42,526 nt of DNA from Aporhodopirellula aestuarii (lineage in GTDB: Bacteria; Planctomycetota; Planctomycetia; Pirellulales; Pirellulaceae): positions 1 through 42,526 of the forward strand of contig NZ_JAMQBK010000041.1 of NCBI RefSeq assembly GCF_023701485.1, in the 5' to 3' direction. This document shows, in pieces, positions 8,376-16,939 of this stretch. A model generated the notes under the pieces. That model worked only from the letters and a program-made list of their open reading frames with translations. It did no database searches and was not told where the DNA came from. Position 1 is the first letter of the stretch. Every line of letters begins with the position of its first letter. The position numbers and the translations under genes were made by a program.

Positions 8376-10121
8376 TCAGCCGCCCTGACCTTTGGGAAGG
8401 GCGGCATTGGATTGGCTGGGCACGTCACCGCGAAGACGGGGCCAGGAATCGAACCGACGGTCCACCGCCTCACCGTCAACTCGTTCAATGACCCAGCGGC
8501 TTTGCGGAGCGCCGGTGTCGTAATCGATCCGATTCCCGCCGGGATGTCGAAACGACTTTTTCAATCGATCGACATCGGGATTGGCGGTTTCGATGGCCGT
8601 GAGCGCCGCCTGGGGATCCCCGCCGTGCACCAAACAGACGATGCCAACTTGGTTCGTCGAATGCACGGCAACACAGAGGCTCTCGCCACGTTGATACACC
8701 TGCCACGTCTCACTCGCCGCATCCGGCTTCCAACCTTTGGGGATTGAGACAGGCCCGGCGGCGACGGCAAAGTCACGCCAAACGCCCGTGCAATTCCACT
8801 GGCGAAAGTCCGTTCCTGGCCCGGAAAGGTGCAGCACCTGAGACAAGTTCTTTGCTTTATCGTCAAGAATCAGAGTGATCGGTCGTGCCACCAACATCGA
8901 ACGGGCTCCACGATGCACCCCGCCCGCAGTCAACAAATACCCGGGTCCGCCCGAATAGATTTCCGGTGAACCCGATGGACCATGCCCGATTTGAACGTAG
9001 TAGCTTGTGGGCTTTTCGATGATCCAGCGCGCCGTCTGATCCGGAAATCGATACGGAGCCCAACAACCCCAAATCCCGATGTGTTGATTCTCGGTGATCT
9101 TCAAATCAGTAGGACCGTCGGGCAACAAACTGATCCACGTCTTGATCAACGCGGTATGCCGATCACTACTCAGCCCGGCATCGTCGGCATGCTCAAGCTG
9201 ACGACGAAAAGGCGGAAAGCGACGAAACCGCAAGCTCCCCAAAGCGTAATTCCAGTTCAACTGATCGAGCAAATCGCGTGCGGATTCTCGTACCGCATCT
9301 GAGCCAAACGCTTCCAAGTTCAGCAGCGCCGTCAGCGTGTAACCTTCATAGGGAATCGAGTTGAATTCATAGACGCCCGCGGACCGCAAGTCATCGAGCA
9401 ATTTCAACAACCATGCCTCCAACGAGTTGGCAACGTTGTCATGCTCCGGACGCGTGCTGCCGTGCAGTGCCATCCAACGGTTCTTCAAATACCGTGAACC
9501 CTCCGTCATCAGAAGATGGTTTTCGGTATCTCGAATCAGTCCAAACGTGCGCGGCACCATCACCAATGGCTCGCCTCCTTCGAGAGGCAATAGCACGTCC
9601 AACAGATGCTCGCGAGTATCCGGATAGAGCACGTCGGGCTGATCCCCAAAGAGAAACAGGATCGGCGTCAGCCCCGCCATCGTAAAATCGTAGTCGCCCT
9701 CAGGATGGCGAAACCATGTCGATCCCGCCGCCCCCCAAGGTTCGACACTCAACAGATATGCGTTGGCGGCATCCAAGTCTCTCTGGAGCAGGAAACGCCC
9801 CAACAGCGCACGTGCAGCGTTGATTTTGCCTTCGGTCTGCCACGACTTCAGCGGTCGCTTCGCCCAGTATTCAGTGAGTTGATCGGTCGTCTCGGAACGA
9901 TCACGCCACTGCAGCGTGCGCAGGGTCGGAACTGCAACGTTGCCCGGTTCGAGCGGTACATGCGACAACGCCGTAGCGCCGACATAGTAAACCGCCAACC
10001 ATCCTCCAAACCCCGCCACGATCGCAGCAACCGCACCGAACAACAAAACCAATCGCCAGCGTTTGGCCCGTTTGCTTTTCACAGCTTCTTGATCAGGAAA
10101 TTCCTCGTTGATCGCCTTCAC
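8376..10121 (-). CDS. Membrane-anchored protein of unknown function, glycan-lyase-like
   Basis: I do not recognise a named family with confidence. The 581-residue product begins at a GTG (10121), has a short basic cytoplasmic tail and one transmembrane helix at about residues 23-47, and then a large outside domain. The middle contains DTENHLLMTEGSRYL and an aspartate/asparagine-rich helical stretch reminiscent of the alpha/alpha toroid of alginate and heparin lyases. The later part (from about residue 390) is rich in predicted strands, as in the beta-sandwich of those enzymes. A role on a polysaccharide outside the cytoplasm is an inference from these hints only. The gene is divergent from the desaturase and is followed by the decayed SSS transporter, so it may once have belonged to an uptake operon. 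Confidence 0.7.
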   Translation of the reverse strand: MKAINEEFPDQEAVKSKRAKRWRLVLLFGAVAAIVAGFGGWLAVYYVGATALSHVPLEPGNVAVPTLRTLQWRDRSETTDQLTEYWAKRPLKSWQTEGKINAARALLGRFLLQRDLDAANAYLLSVEPWGAAGSTWFRHPEGDYDFTMAGLTPILFLFGDQPDVLYPDTREHLLDVLLPLEGGEPLVMVPRTFGLIRDTENHLLMTEGSRYLKNRWMALHGSTRPEHDNVANSLEAWLLKLLDDLRSAGVYEFNSIPYEGYTLTALLNLEAFGSDAVRESARDLLDQLNWNYALGSLRFRRFPPFRRQLEHADDAGLSSDRHTALIKTWISLLPDGPTDLKITENQHIGIWGCWAPYRFPDQTARWIIEKPTSYYVQIGHGPSGSPEIYSGGPGYLLTAGGVHRGARSMLVARPITLILDDKAKNLSQVLHLSGPGTDFRQWNCTGVWRDFAVAAGPVSIPKGWKPDAASETWQVYQRGESLCVAVHSTNQVGIVCLVHGGDPQAALTAIETANPDVDRLKKSFRHPGGNRIDYDTGAPQSRWVIERVDGEAVDRRFDSWPRLRGDVPSQSNAALPKGQGG

Positions 10122-10434
10122 CTTTCAAGTTCACAAAACACTAAGCCAGAGGCAAATAACGAACCAGCACGCGCCCACAACTCGCCAGATTCTACTCTCA
10201 CGACACAACATCACACACGGTCCGGGTTTGTTCAAAAACGCTGAAACCGCACAAAATTGTCTGGGCGCTCAAAATCATGACCTACTATTGCACAGGCGTT
10301 TCCTAAACTGGTTGTTGGCCGCGGCGAACATGACCACCCTGCCAAACCGAATTACCCGCTGTTCCCTAACATCTTTTCGCAATTCAATTGTGGGACGCAA
10401 ACGCTACTGATCGAAATGTTGACACCGCTCCATC
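10122..10434. other. Intergenic region between divergent genes
   Basis: This stretch of 313 bases lies between the membrane-anchored protein (minus) and the desaturase (plus). It must hold both promoters. I see no gene, hairpin or clear promoter box in it. Confidence 0.5.
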
Positions 10435-11487
10435 ATGAAAACGACATCTTTTGACGATCGACAATGCGTGTCACGGGAGACACTCAAGCGGTTGCAGGAA
10501 CGAACCGACGTGCCGGCTTACGTTCGCCTGACGGTGCAGTTTTCATTGATCGCCGCTTTGCTCAGTGTGCTGTTGTTCGCACGTTTCGAAAACACGTGGT
10601 TCTTTGTTTTCACCGCGGTGATCCTCGGGTTGGTCCAAGCGACGCTGTTCGCCCCGCTGCACGAATGCACGCATCTGACCGCATTTCGCTCTCGCAAAGC
10701 GAATCAAGCCGTCGCATGGCTGTCGGGTTTTGCCCTGCTCTGGACGCCGGCCTCCTATCGAGAGTTCCACTTCGAACATCATCGCCACACGCACGACCCC
10801 AACCGCGATCCCGAGATCGCTCTCGGTGGCGAGTCGTTTGCCAATTGGCCGGTTCGCATGCATGAGTACTTTGCACTCGCTTCCGGATTGCTCTTGTTGG
10901 TGATGCGATTACTGATGATCCTCGTTCCGGCCGCAGGCGTTCCTGATTCGGTGTGGTCAAAATTGGCTCCGCACGTACGCCCGCGAGCACGTCGAAAAAT
11001 CGTCTGGGAATCACGTCTCGTCTTATTGCTGTACGTCGGCAGTGCTGTTCTCGCCGTCAACTGGATGCCGCGACTGGGCTACCTACTGGTTTCGTTGTTC
11101 GTCGCTCATTCCTTCCTGGCGTTGTATCTCGCCAGCGAACACACCGGCTGCGAAATGACGGGTAATATTCTCAACCGCACCCGCACGGTCATTTCGAATC
11201 GGCTGATGCGGTTCTTCATGTGGAATCTGCCGTATCACTCCGAACACCACGCCTATCCGAGCATCCCGTTTTATTGCTTGCCACAATTACATGAGGCGTT
11301 GCACGATGACCTCGTCTATGTCGACCCTGGCTATTGCAAACTGCATGGTCGCGTTATCGGCAAGATCTTTCGCAAGCAAGACTCTTCCGAACTCGCCCGC
11401 CATCAACAGGCCGAGCGGATAAATCCGAATGACCAGCCCCGCGATCGGACCGACACCGAATCGTCGGCTTCGAATCCGACAATCTAA
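10435..11487 (+). CDS. Membrane fatty acid desaturase
   Basis: A di-iron membrane enzyme that would introduce a double bond into an acyl chain, or hydroxylate or desaturate a related lipid. The 350-residue product has the three histidine clusters of the family: HECTH at residues 76-80, HFEHHRHTH at 112-120 and HSEHH at 268-272. Hydrophobic stretches before, between and after them make about four to six membrane passes. The last 40 residues are hydrophilic and rich in charged residues, without recognisable function. The ATG at 10435 starts MKTTSFDD with no strong ribosome site. The substrate cannot be read from the sequence. The gene converges on the large secreted protein downstream with only 51 bases between the two stops. 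Confidence 0.9.
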   Translation: MKTTSFDDRQCVSRETLKRLQERTDVPAYVRLTVQFSLIAALLSVLLFARFENTWFFVFTAVILGLVQATLFAPLHECTHLTAFRSRKANQAVAWLSGFALLWTPASYREFHFEHHRHTHDPNRDPEIALGGESFANWPVRMHEYFALASGLLLLVMRLLMILVPAAGVPDSVWSKLAPHVRPRARRKIVWESRLVLLLYVGSAVLAVNWMPRLGYLLVSLFVAHSFLALYLASEHTGCEMTGNILNRTRTVISNRLMRFFMWNLPYHSEHHAYPSIPFYCLPQLHEALHDDLVYVDPGYCKLHGRVIGKIFRKQDSSELARHQQAERINPNDQPRDRTDTESSASNPTI

Positions 11488-11538
11488 GACGACTTCTACT
11501 CAACAAACGTCTCGCGACGGACCGGTCAAAGGATCACA

Positions 11539-13896
11539 CTACTCGGTTGTGACCTTAAAGGCGTGAGTGCATTCTTGCCCGTCGCCATCTTTGATCGTCA
11601 CCAATACGTCGTGAGATCCAGTGACACGTCGCGACGATTTCCAGGTGATCAGCCCCTTGGTCGAAACCTTCATCCCCTGCGGCCCTGACGCCAATTCGTA
11701 CGACAGGTCACCGGCCCGTGACCGCACATCGATTTGGTAACGGTAGAGATTGCCAGCGTTCAATGTCGTCGGCGGTCGAGACGCAACGTAAAGATAGCTG
11801 ACATCAGACGCGTCGAACTCCTTCTCCAGATCGACTTGGTGCAGTTCGAGTGACTTGTTTGAATCGGGCAGCGTCACGATCAGATTGGCCTTCGGTGCGA
11901 AAATCAGACGACGATCGAGTGTCATCAGTTCTCGGCCATGGAAATCACCATAGGCTCCCGGCCGAATCTGAATGTCTTGCAACGTCAGCAAAGGCGTCGT
12001 GCTACCGGCAACGTGCAGGTGGACCTGTGTTTGTTTGACGTTCTTTCGCACCTTGTCGTCGTCCCGCGGAATGCTGATGCAGTAATCGCCACTGATCGCG
12101 GGTACGAAAAAGCTCTTCGCGCCCAGTTCGTTGTTGTGAGCGAACGCTTTCGTTTGAGTGGTGAAGATCCCCAGCGCCGTGTACATCAAATCGCCAGCCG
12201 GGTTCGGCTGGATATAGCCCATCGTCTTGTGGTCATAGTACATCGAGCCGAATCGGTCGCCCAAATACAACGTACGAAATCCACCAGGCGAATTGCGTGT
12301 TCCCCAAAAACTAAACGCTCGACCGTTGGCACTCACGCGGACGCGGGTGTCGGGTCCTGCACCGGGAATGTCGCCTCCTCTTTGGTACTCTTCATCACGG
12401 ACCATGTAGGAGATCGGTTGCATCGTCTGCGGATTCAACAACATCCCTGGACCATCTTTTGCGCCGGCGAACACGGGTCCGTTAACGGCATGTCCGGTCG
12501 CGATCACATCGACCGGTTGCACGAACGGGAGTTTCGCAGTCGCTTCCTTCGTGAACTCTTCGTAGTTCCAACGTTGAATGACGTTATCGCGGCGAAGTGC
12601 GACGTAAAAGTACTTGCTGCCACCCGCGATACGTACATCGGAGTCGTCAATCGTCACGTACTGCGTCACATCGCGTTTTCCGATATCAAAGAACGCAAGC
12701 TTTTTCATCGAACCGAGCAGAAAGATGATGTAGCGTCCGTTCCCACCCATCGCATAGTCGTCGAACGTGGCCGGCAAATTGACGGTGCCACGCGGATTCG
12801 CCATCGGCACCACTTCGAAATCGGTCTGGGCATCGGTATGCCTTACCGAATCGTCGTCTGATTTCAGTGGCGAGACAATTTCTCCGACAGCCCTTGCATC
12901 GCGAATCCGCGATTCGGCTTTCGCGTTTTGCAGCCCCTTAATGCCTGGAAGTGCGAGCTGGTAGTAGTATCCCGCGTGCAGCGTCGCGGCGATCTGTTCC
13001 GAATCTTTGAGTGATTCAGCGCACCGCCACCACAGATCCGCGACGTCGAGGCAAGCCTCATACGTCGCGTCATCCATCTTTTTCTGCTTGGCAATTTGAT
13101 TTTGAAGTGTTCGCTCCGCGCGAGCGGCATCCGCGATCTGCTTGTCGTTACCGGCAACCAACAGTCCCAGGGCAACCTGCCATTCATTTTTAGAAAACGC
13201 GTAAAACTTGCCCACCGTGAGGGCCGCTTCCGGCGATAGTTTGGTCGCATCCTCTTGGAATTGTTTCAGCTCATCGGCGATGCCTCTGAATTTCGCCTGC
13301 ATCGCAGCGATCCGATTGGCGAGCTTATCGACCTTGCTGCTGCTGTCCCAATCCCGTGCCCGCTTGGCGTCAGCACTGGCTGCGGCAACGATCTGCTGGG
13401 CCGCATCATAGTCATCCATCTCGATCGCGATGTCGGCGAGTTCTAACAGGGCGTCTTTCGTCGCCCCGTAATGAGTCGACGACAAACGTCCGGTCACCGC
13501 GATCAACGTTTGTGCCCGCAGGGGAAACTCGTCGATGTGAAACGACGTCACCAACGCATCCACCGCTTCGGTCGCCGTGTCGGCGTCACCCGCTCGAATC
13601 GCGATGTCTCGAGCGAGTCGCAGCATGACGTATCGGCCCGCCGCGTCGTCGGTGGTCTCACTGCCCGCGGACAAGATTTTCTGTGCAATTTCGGATTGCT
13701 GCAGCGTCGTTTTTGCCGCCCGATACTCATCTCGGTAGATGTCTTGCACCAACTTGCCGACGCGTACGCGATCCTCTTCCGGTGGAATCGGAACCTTCGC
13801 GTCTTGGCCGCAGAGTGCTCCCGCGAACAGAATCCCGGCCACAATCGCGACGAGGGCTCCAGCCGTCCGGCCAGGTGAGTAAGATAATGGCTGCAT
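11539..13896 (-). CDS. Large secreted protein with C-terminal Ig-like domain, unknown function
   Basis: A 785-residue exported protein typical of planctomycetes. The N-terminus has a signal peptide (hydrophobic core VAIVAGILFAGALCG, residues 17-31). Residues about 40-330 are alanine-rich and helical, resembling tetratricopeptide-like or coiled helices. Residues about 350-690 are strand-rich with repeated FDIGK/TQYVTIDD and LYLGDRFG-type segments, suggesting a beta propeller that reads like WD40/YVTN proteins. The last 90 residues (YRYQIDVRSRAGDLSYEL to the end) look like a putative-Ig (He_PIG) domain. No catalytic motif is visible. It lies downstream of the AraC gene on the same strand, 229 bases away, and probably has its own promoter. 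Export is well supported, the role is unknown. Confidence 0.8.
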   Translation of the reverse strand: MQPLSYSPGRTAGALVAIVAGILFAGALCGQDAKVPIPPEEDRVRVGKLVQDIYRDEYRAAKTTLQQSEIAQKILSAGSETTDDAAGRYVMLRLARDIAIRAGDADTATEAVDALVTSFHIDEFPLRAQTLIAVTGRLSSTHYGATKDALLELADIAIEMDDYDAAQQIVAAASADAKRARDWDSSSKVDKLANRIAAMQAKFRGIADELKQFQEDATKLSPEAALTVGKFYAFSKNEWQVALGLLVAGNDKQIADAARAERTLQNQIAKQKKMDDATYEACLDVADLWWRCAESLKDSEQIAATLHAGYYYQLALPGIKGLQNAKAESRIRDARAVGEIVSPLKSDDDSVRHTDAQTDFEVVPMANPRGTVNLPATFDDYAMGGNGRYIIFLLGSMKKLAFFDIGKRDVTQYVTIDDSDVRIAGGSKYFYVALRRDNVIQRWNYEEFTKEATAKLPFVQPVDVIATGHAVNGPVFAGAKDGPGMLLNPQTMQPISYMVRDEEYQRGGDIPGAGPDTRVRVSANGRAFSFWGTRNSPGGFRTLYLGDRFGSMYYDHKTMGYIQPNPAGDLMYTALGIFTTQTKAFAHNNELGAKSFFVPAISGDYCISIPRDDDKVRKNVKQTQVHLHVAGSTTPLLTLQDIQIRPGAYGDFHGRELMTLDRRLIFAPKANLIVTLPDSNKSLELHQVDLEKEFDASDVSYLYVASRPPTTLNAGNLYRYQIDVRSRAGDLSYELASGPQGMKVSTKGLITWKSSRRVTGSHDVLVTIKDGDGQECTHAFKVTTE

Positions 13897-14125
13897 GTGG
13901 ATTCATTCAACATAGAAGTGGGGTGGCCCGAGGATAGTGGAATCCCAATTCACCGTCAAATTTTGACGCCATCCCGGGCAAGCCGATTGGACTTCGGCCG
14001 GACGGTTGCTCCCAACTCGGCCTCCTCGGTCATCGCACTCTTCAGCACGCTCAAAATTAAGATTGAGCCACTTCGTTGCCACTGTCCGACATCGAGACAG
14101 ACAACTGCAATGAGCCGAACGCTTT

Positions 14126-14995
14126 TTACACCGCGATGCGGAATCGATTGCGATAGTCTCGCGGGGTCATCTTTCGGTGTTGCAGAAACCGACGGTTGAA
14201 GTTCGACAAATTCTGATAACCCGATTGTTGACTGATCGACAGGATCGAATCGTCGGTGTCGGTCAGCAACCGGCACGCAAACCCGATTCGAAGTTCGTTG
14301 ATGTAAGCCGATACAGTGCGTCCTGTTGACTGCTTAAAGAACCGGCTAAAGGCAGACGCGTTCATATCCGCGAGCGTCGCCAATTCACGATGCGATAATT
14401 CCGGGTCCGTCAGATGATGAGTGATGTGATCACAGATGACTTGAATCCTCGTTTCGACTTCATGGTTGTTGGTCGTCCGATAAAGCCGCGACGCCAGCGG
14501 CACGGATTCGTCACAATAAGTCAGTTCATCCAAAATGCTCAACAAAGAAACCAAGCGACGCGCACCACGCAGATCCACCAATTCCGTCATCTGCTCGCCA
14601 ATCCGCTTTGCCACGTCAACCGGAAACCACAATCCGCGACTGGCCCGTTGCAACAACGCGTGAATATCGACCATCTCGTTGAGTCGAAAGAAGTCCTGAC
14701 CCAAGAATTCGGGATGGAACTGCAGCACGATCGCTGAGTGCAGATCATAGGTCTGTCCCCGGTAGTCATCCGACGCCCAGGTATGCGGCAGCTCCGAGCC
14801 GAGCAACACCAAATCGTGATCGCTGTAGCTGCCGATGTGGTCGCCGACCACCCGAGATCCCGCGCCGGCAGGAAGGTAGGTCAACTCAATTTCGGGATGG
14901 CGGTGCCACTTCACAGGTGATTTCAATGTCGATCGATCAAAACACCGAAAGGATTGCCCGTCCTCGGGAACCAATTTTTCGTAAGAGGCTTTCAT
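14126..14995 (-). CDS. AraC-family transcriptional regulator
   Basis: A 289-residue DNA-binding regulator. The first half (about residues 10-110) is a cupin-type sensor with WHRHPEIEL and SELPHTW. The second half has the two helix-turn-helix units of AraC, with HRELATLADMNASAFSRFFK in the first and ILSISQQSGYQNLSNFNRRF in the second. The frame is open for 40 more codons, but MKASYEKLVPEDG is where family similarity begins, so 14995 is chosen. The gene is divergent from the PIG-L/NagB/oxidoreductase operon and most likely controls it, with a sugar or sugar phosphate as signal. Two 13-base repeats just before the operon are possible binding sites. Confidence 0.9.
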   Translation of the reverse strand: MKASYEKLVPEDGQSFRCFDRSTLKSPVKWHRHPEIELTYLPAGAGSRVVGDHIGSYSDHDLVLLGSELPHTWASDDYRGQTYDLHSAIVLQFHPEFLGQDFFRLNEMVDIHALLQRASRGLWFPVDVAKRIGEQMTELVDLRGARRLVSLLSILDELTYCDESVPLASRLYRTTNNHEVETRIQVICDHITHHLTDPELSHRELATLADMNASAFSRFFKQSTGRTVSAYINELRIGFACRLLTDTDDSILSISQQSGYQNLSNFNRRFLQHRKMTPRDYRNRFRIAV

Positions 14996-15296
14996 TCGAC
15001 TCGCAATAGGAAGGTGTTCAATGGGTTCGGATCGCTCTTCTCGAGCGAACCGAGATTGGGTTGCACCAACGCCCGGCTCAGGAACCTCCGCGCCTCCAAT
15101 TTCCACCGCGCGCAAATGGCATCAATCGGTGAAAACATGCGCATAGTCTGGATCTCCCGCCACCAAATGCGCCAATAGAGTACCACAAAATGGCAAGGTG
15201 CGTGGAGAAATGAGCAGCAATTCCTGCAGAATGGTTCCTGACGTAACGCATTCTCTTTTTAAAAATCGTCCCCACGATTTGAAAGTCGTCCCCACG
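14996..15296. other. Divergent control region between AraC regulator and amino-sugar operon
   Basis: About 300 bases separate the two start codons. The region contains the 13-base repeats at 15266-15298 and, earlier, a run of T and A at 15253-15265. No further gene is supported; the open frames here are upstream extensions of the two flanking genes. Confidence 0.5.
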
Positions 15297-15298
15297 AT
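15266..15298 (+). promoter_or_regulatory. Paired 13-base repeats overlapping the operon start
   Basis: The sequence TCGTCCCCACGAT occurs twice, at 15266-15278 and 15286-15298, exactly 20 bases apart. Each copy is itself a dyad, TCGT-CCCC-ACGA. Equal phasing on the helix suits a protein dimer or an AraC-type regulator. The second copy overlaps the proposed ATG at 15297, so it could instead act as an RNA hairpin that limits translation. No data here decide between these. Confidence 0.5.
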
Positions 15299-16106
15299 GT
15301 CCAACCACGAATCCATCCCCAGCCGAAAAGTTGCCCTCGCGTTCATGGCTCACCCAGACGACGCCGAGATCACATGCGCCGGAACGCTCATTCGGCTGCA
15401 GGAATTCGGTTGGGAGATCCACATCGCCACGGTTACCGCGGGAGATTGTGGATCCATGGATGCCGGTCCCGAAGAAACAGCCCGGACGCGCACCGCAGAA
15501 GGAACCCACGCGGCCGAGTTGATCGGAGCAACGTACCACACCCTCAACGAACCGGATGGCCGGGTGGTCTATGACCTTCAGTCTCTGCAGAAGTCGATTG
15601 ACCTGTTTCGCGAGATCGCGCCGAGTTTGGTGATCACGATGCCGCTGTCCGACTACCACGCCGACCATGAGATTTCGGGTCAACTCGGTCGCGCGTCGAG
15701 CTTCGTGTACGCCGCTCCCAACGCGTCGAAAAAACAGCTGCTCGCCGGATCGCAGGTGCCGTACCTGTACTACTGCGATGCCATCAACGGACACGACCGG
15801 ATGGGCCACCCCACATCCCCGTCGACCTATGTCGACATCACCGACCAACTCGACCTGAAGACCGAGATGTTGGCATGCCATGCCAGTCAACTGGAATGGC
15901 TGAGATCACACAACGGGATTGATGAATACCTGACTGCGATGCGCGAACACAACTATTGTCGTGGCGGCGACATCGGCGTGCATGCTGAAGAAGCGTTCGT
16001 TCAACACCGTGGCCATGGTCATCCGACGAACGATCTTTTGTCCGAGCTGTTTTCAGCCAACCGGCAAGCAAACTCTCCGCCACCCTCTTTGCAAGCGATC
16101 CATTAA
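15297..16106 (+). CDS. PIG-L family (LmbE-like) deacetylase
   Basis: A zinc-dependent N-deacetylase that removes acetyl groups from N-acetylglucosamine-type sugars. The 269-residue product has the family motif AHPDD at residues 18-22 (zinc ligands His19 and Asp22, with Asp21 as base) and the second metal motif HADHE at 121-125. MSNHESIP at 15297 is the most likely start because similarity begins soon after; 33 more codons are open upstream. Its TAA overlaps the ATG of the NagB-like gene (TAATG), so the two are translated together. Deacetylation of N-acetylglucosamine 6-phosphate followed by deamination would let this pair replace NagA, which is not in the window. Other amide substrates of the family remain possible. 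Confidence 0.88.
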   Translation: MSNHESIPSRKVALAFMAHPDDAEITCAGTLIRLQEFGWEIHIATVTAGDCGSMDAGPEETARTRTAEGTHAAELIGATYHTLNEPDGRVVYDLQSLQKSIDLFREIAPSLVITMPLSDYHADHEISGQLGRASSFVYAAPNASKKQLLAGSQVPYLYYCDAINGHDRMGHPTSPSTYVDITDQLDLKTEMLACHASQLEWLRSHNGIDEYLTAMREHNYCRGGDIGVHAEEAFVQHRGHGHPTNDLLSELFSANRQANSPPPSLQAIH

Positions 16107-16939
16107 TGAGAAGTACCCTAGAAAGTCCTGCTCCGACTGACAATGCGATGATTTCGAACTCCGGTTTGTCGATACTGAGGTTCGAAACCTCGACGGACGC
16201 CTGCAAACGAGTCGCACGAGAAATCGCCTCTCTGATTCGTTTGCGTGCGTCAGAACACAGGAAATGCGTTCTCGGACTCGCCACCGGTTCCACCCCCATC
16301 CGCGTCTACCGCGAATTGGTGAGAATGCACCGAGAAGACGGACTTTCTTTTCACAATGTGATCACCTTCAACCTAGACGAGTACTATCCCATCAAACCGG
16401 AAGCCGCCCAAAGCTATGTCCGGTTCATGAACGAACACTTCTTCAACCACATCGACATTTTCCGTAGCAACATCCATATCCCCAAAGGCAACATTGAGCT
16501 GGAGTCCGTCCCCGGCTATTGCCGCGACTACGAAGAACTGATCTTAAAAAATGGCGGGATTGATCTTCAACTGCTGGGCATTGGACGCACCGGCCATATC
16601 GGATTTAATGAACCGGGTGCCACGCGGGACTCTTCCACTCGCCTCGTTAAACTAGACTCTCTGACCCGCATCGATGCGGCCGCGGATTTTGGCGGTCTCG
16701 ACAACGTGCCGCTACTGGCAATCACAATGGGAGTGGAGACGATTTTACAAGCCAAAAGAATCCGTTTACTCGCCTTTGGACAACATAAAGCGAGCATCGT
16801 GCAAAAGGCCATCGAAGGTCGAATGACGACTGCGATTCCGGCCACGCTTCTGCAAAACCACCGAAACCTACAATATCTACTCGACCACGATGCCGCGGCA
16901 TGCCTGTCTCGGACTCGCTCTGGAGCCCCCACCCAATGA
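16106..16939 (+). CDS. Glucosamine-6-phosphate deaminase-like protein (NagB family)
   Basis: A cytosolic enzyme of the family that converts glucosamine 6-phosphate to fructose 6-phosphate and ammonia. The 277-residue product has the phosphate loop GLATGSTP (57-64), the catalytic aspartate in FNLDEYYP (Asp91) and the histidine motif GRTGHIGFNEPG with His164 and Glu169. In E. coli NagB the same motif begins NDGH and its aspartate (Asp141) assists ring opening; here that position is Thr162. This RTGH variant is, as I recall, also found in NagB proteins fused to PIG-L domains in Bacteroidetes, which fits the neighbour. The gene is coupled to the deacetylase before it (TAATG) and to the oxidoreductase after it (ATGA). 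Deaminase activity is likely but the exact sugar is open. Confidence 0.85.
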   Translation: MRSTLESPAPTDNAMISNSGLSILRFETSTDACKRVAREIASLIRLRASEHRKCVLGLATGSTPIRVYRELVRMHREDGLSFHNVITFNLDEYYPIKPEAAQSYVRFMNEHFFNHIDIFRSNIHIPKGNIELESVPGYCRDYEELILKNGGIDLQLLGIGRTGHIGFNEPGATRDSSTRLVKLDSLTRIDAAADFGGLDNVPLLAITMGVETILQAKRIRLLAFGQHKASIVQKAIEGRMTTAIPATLLQNHRNLQYLLDHDAAACLSRTRSGAPTQ

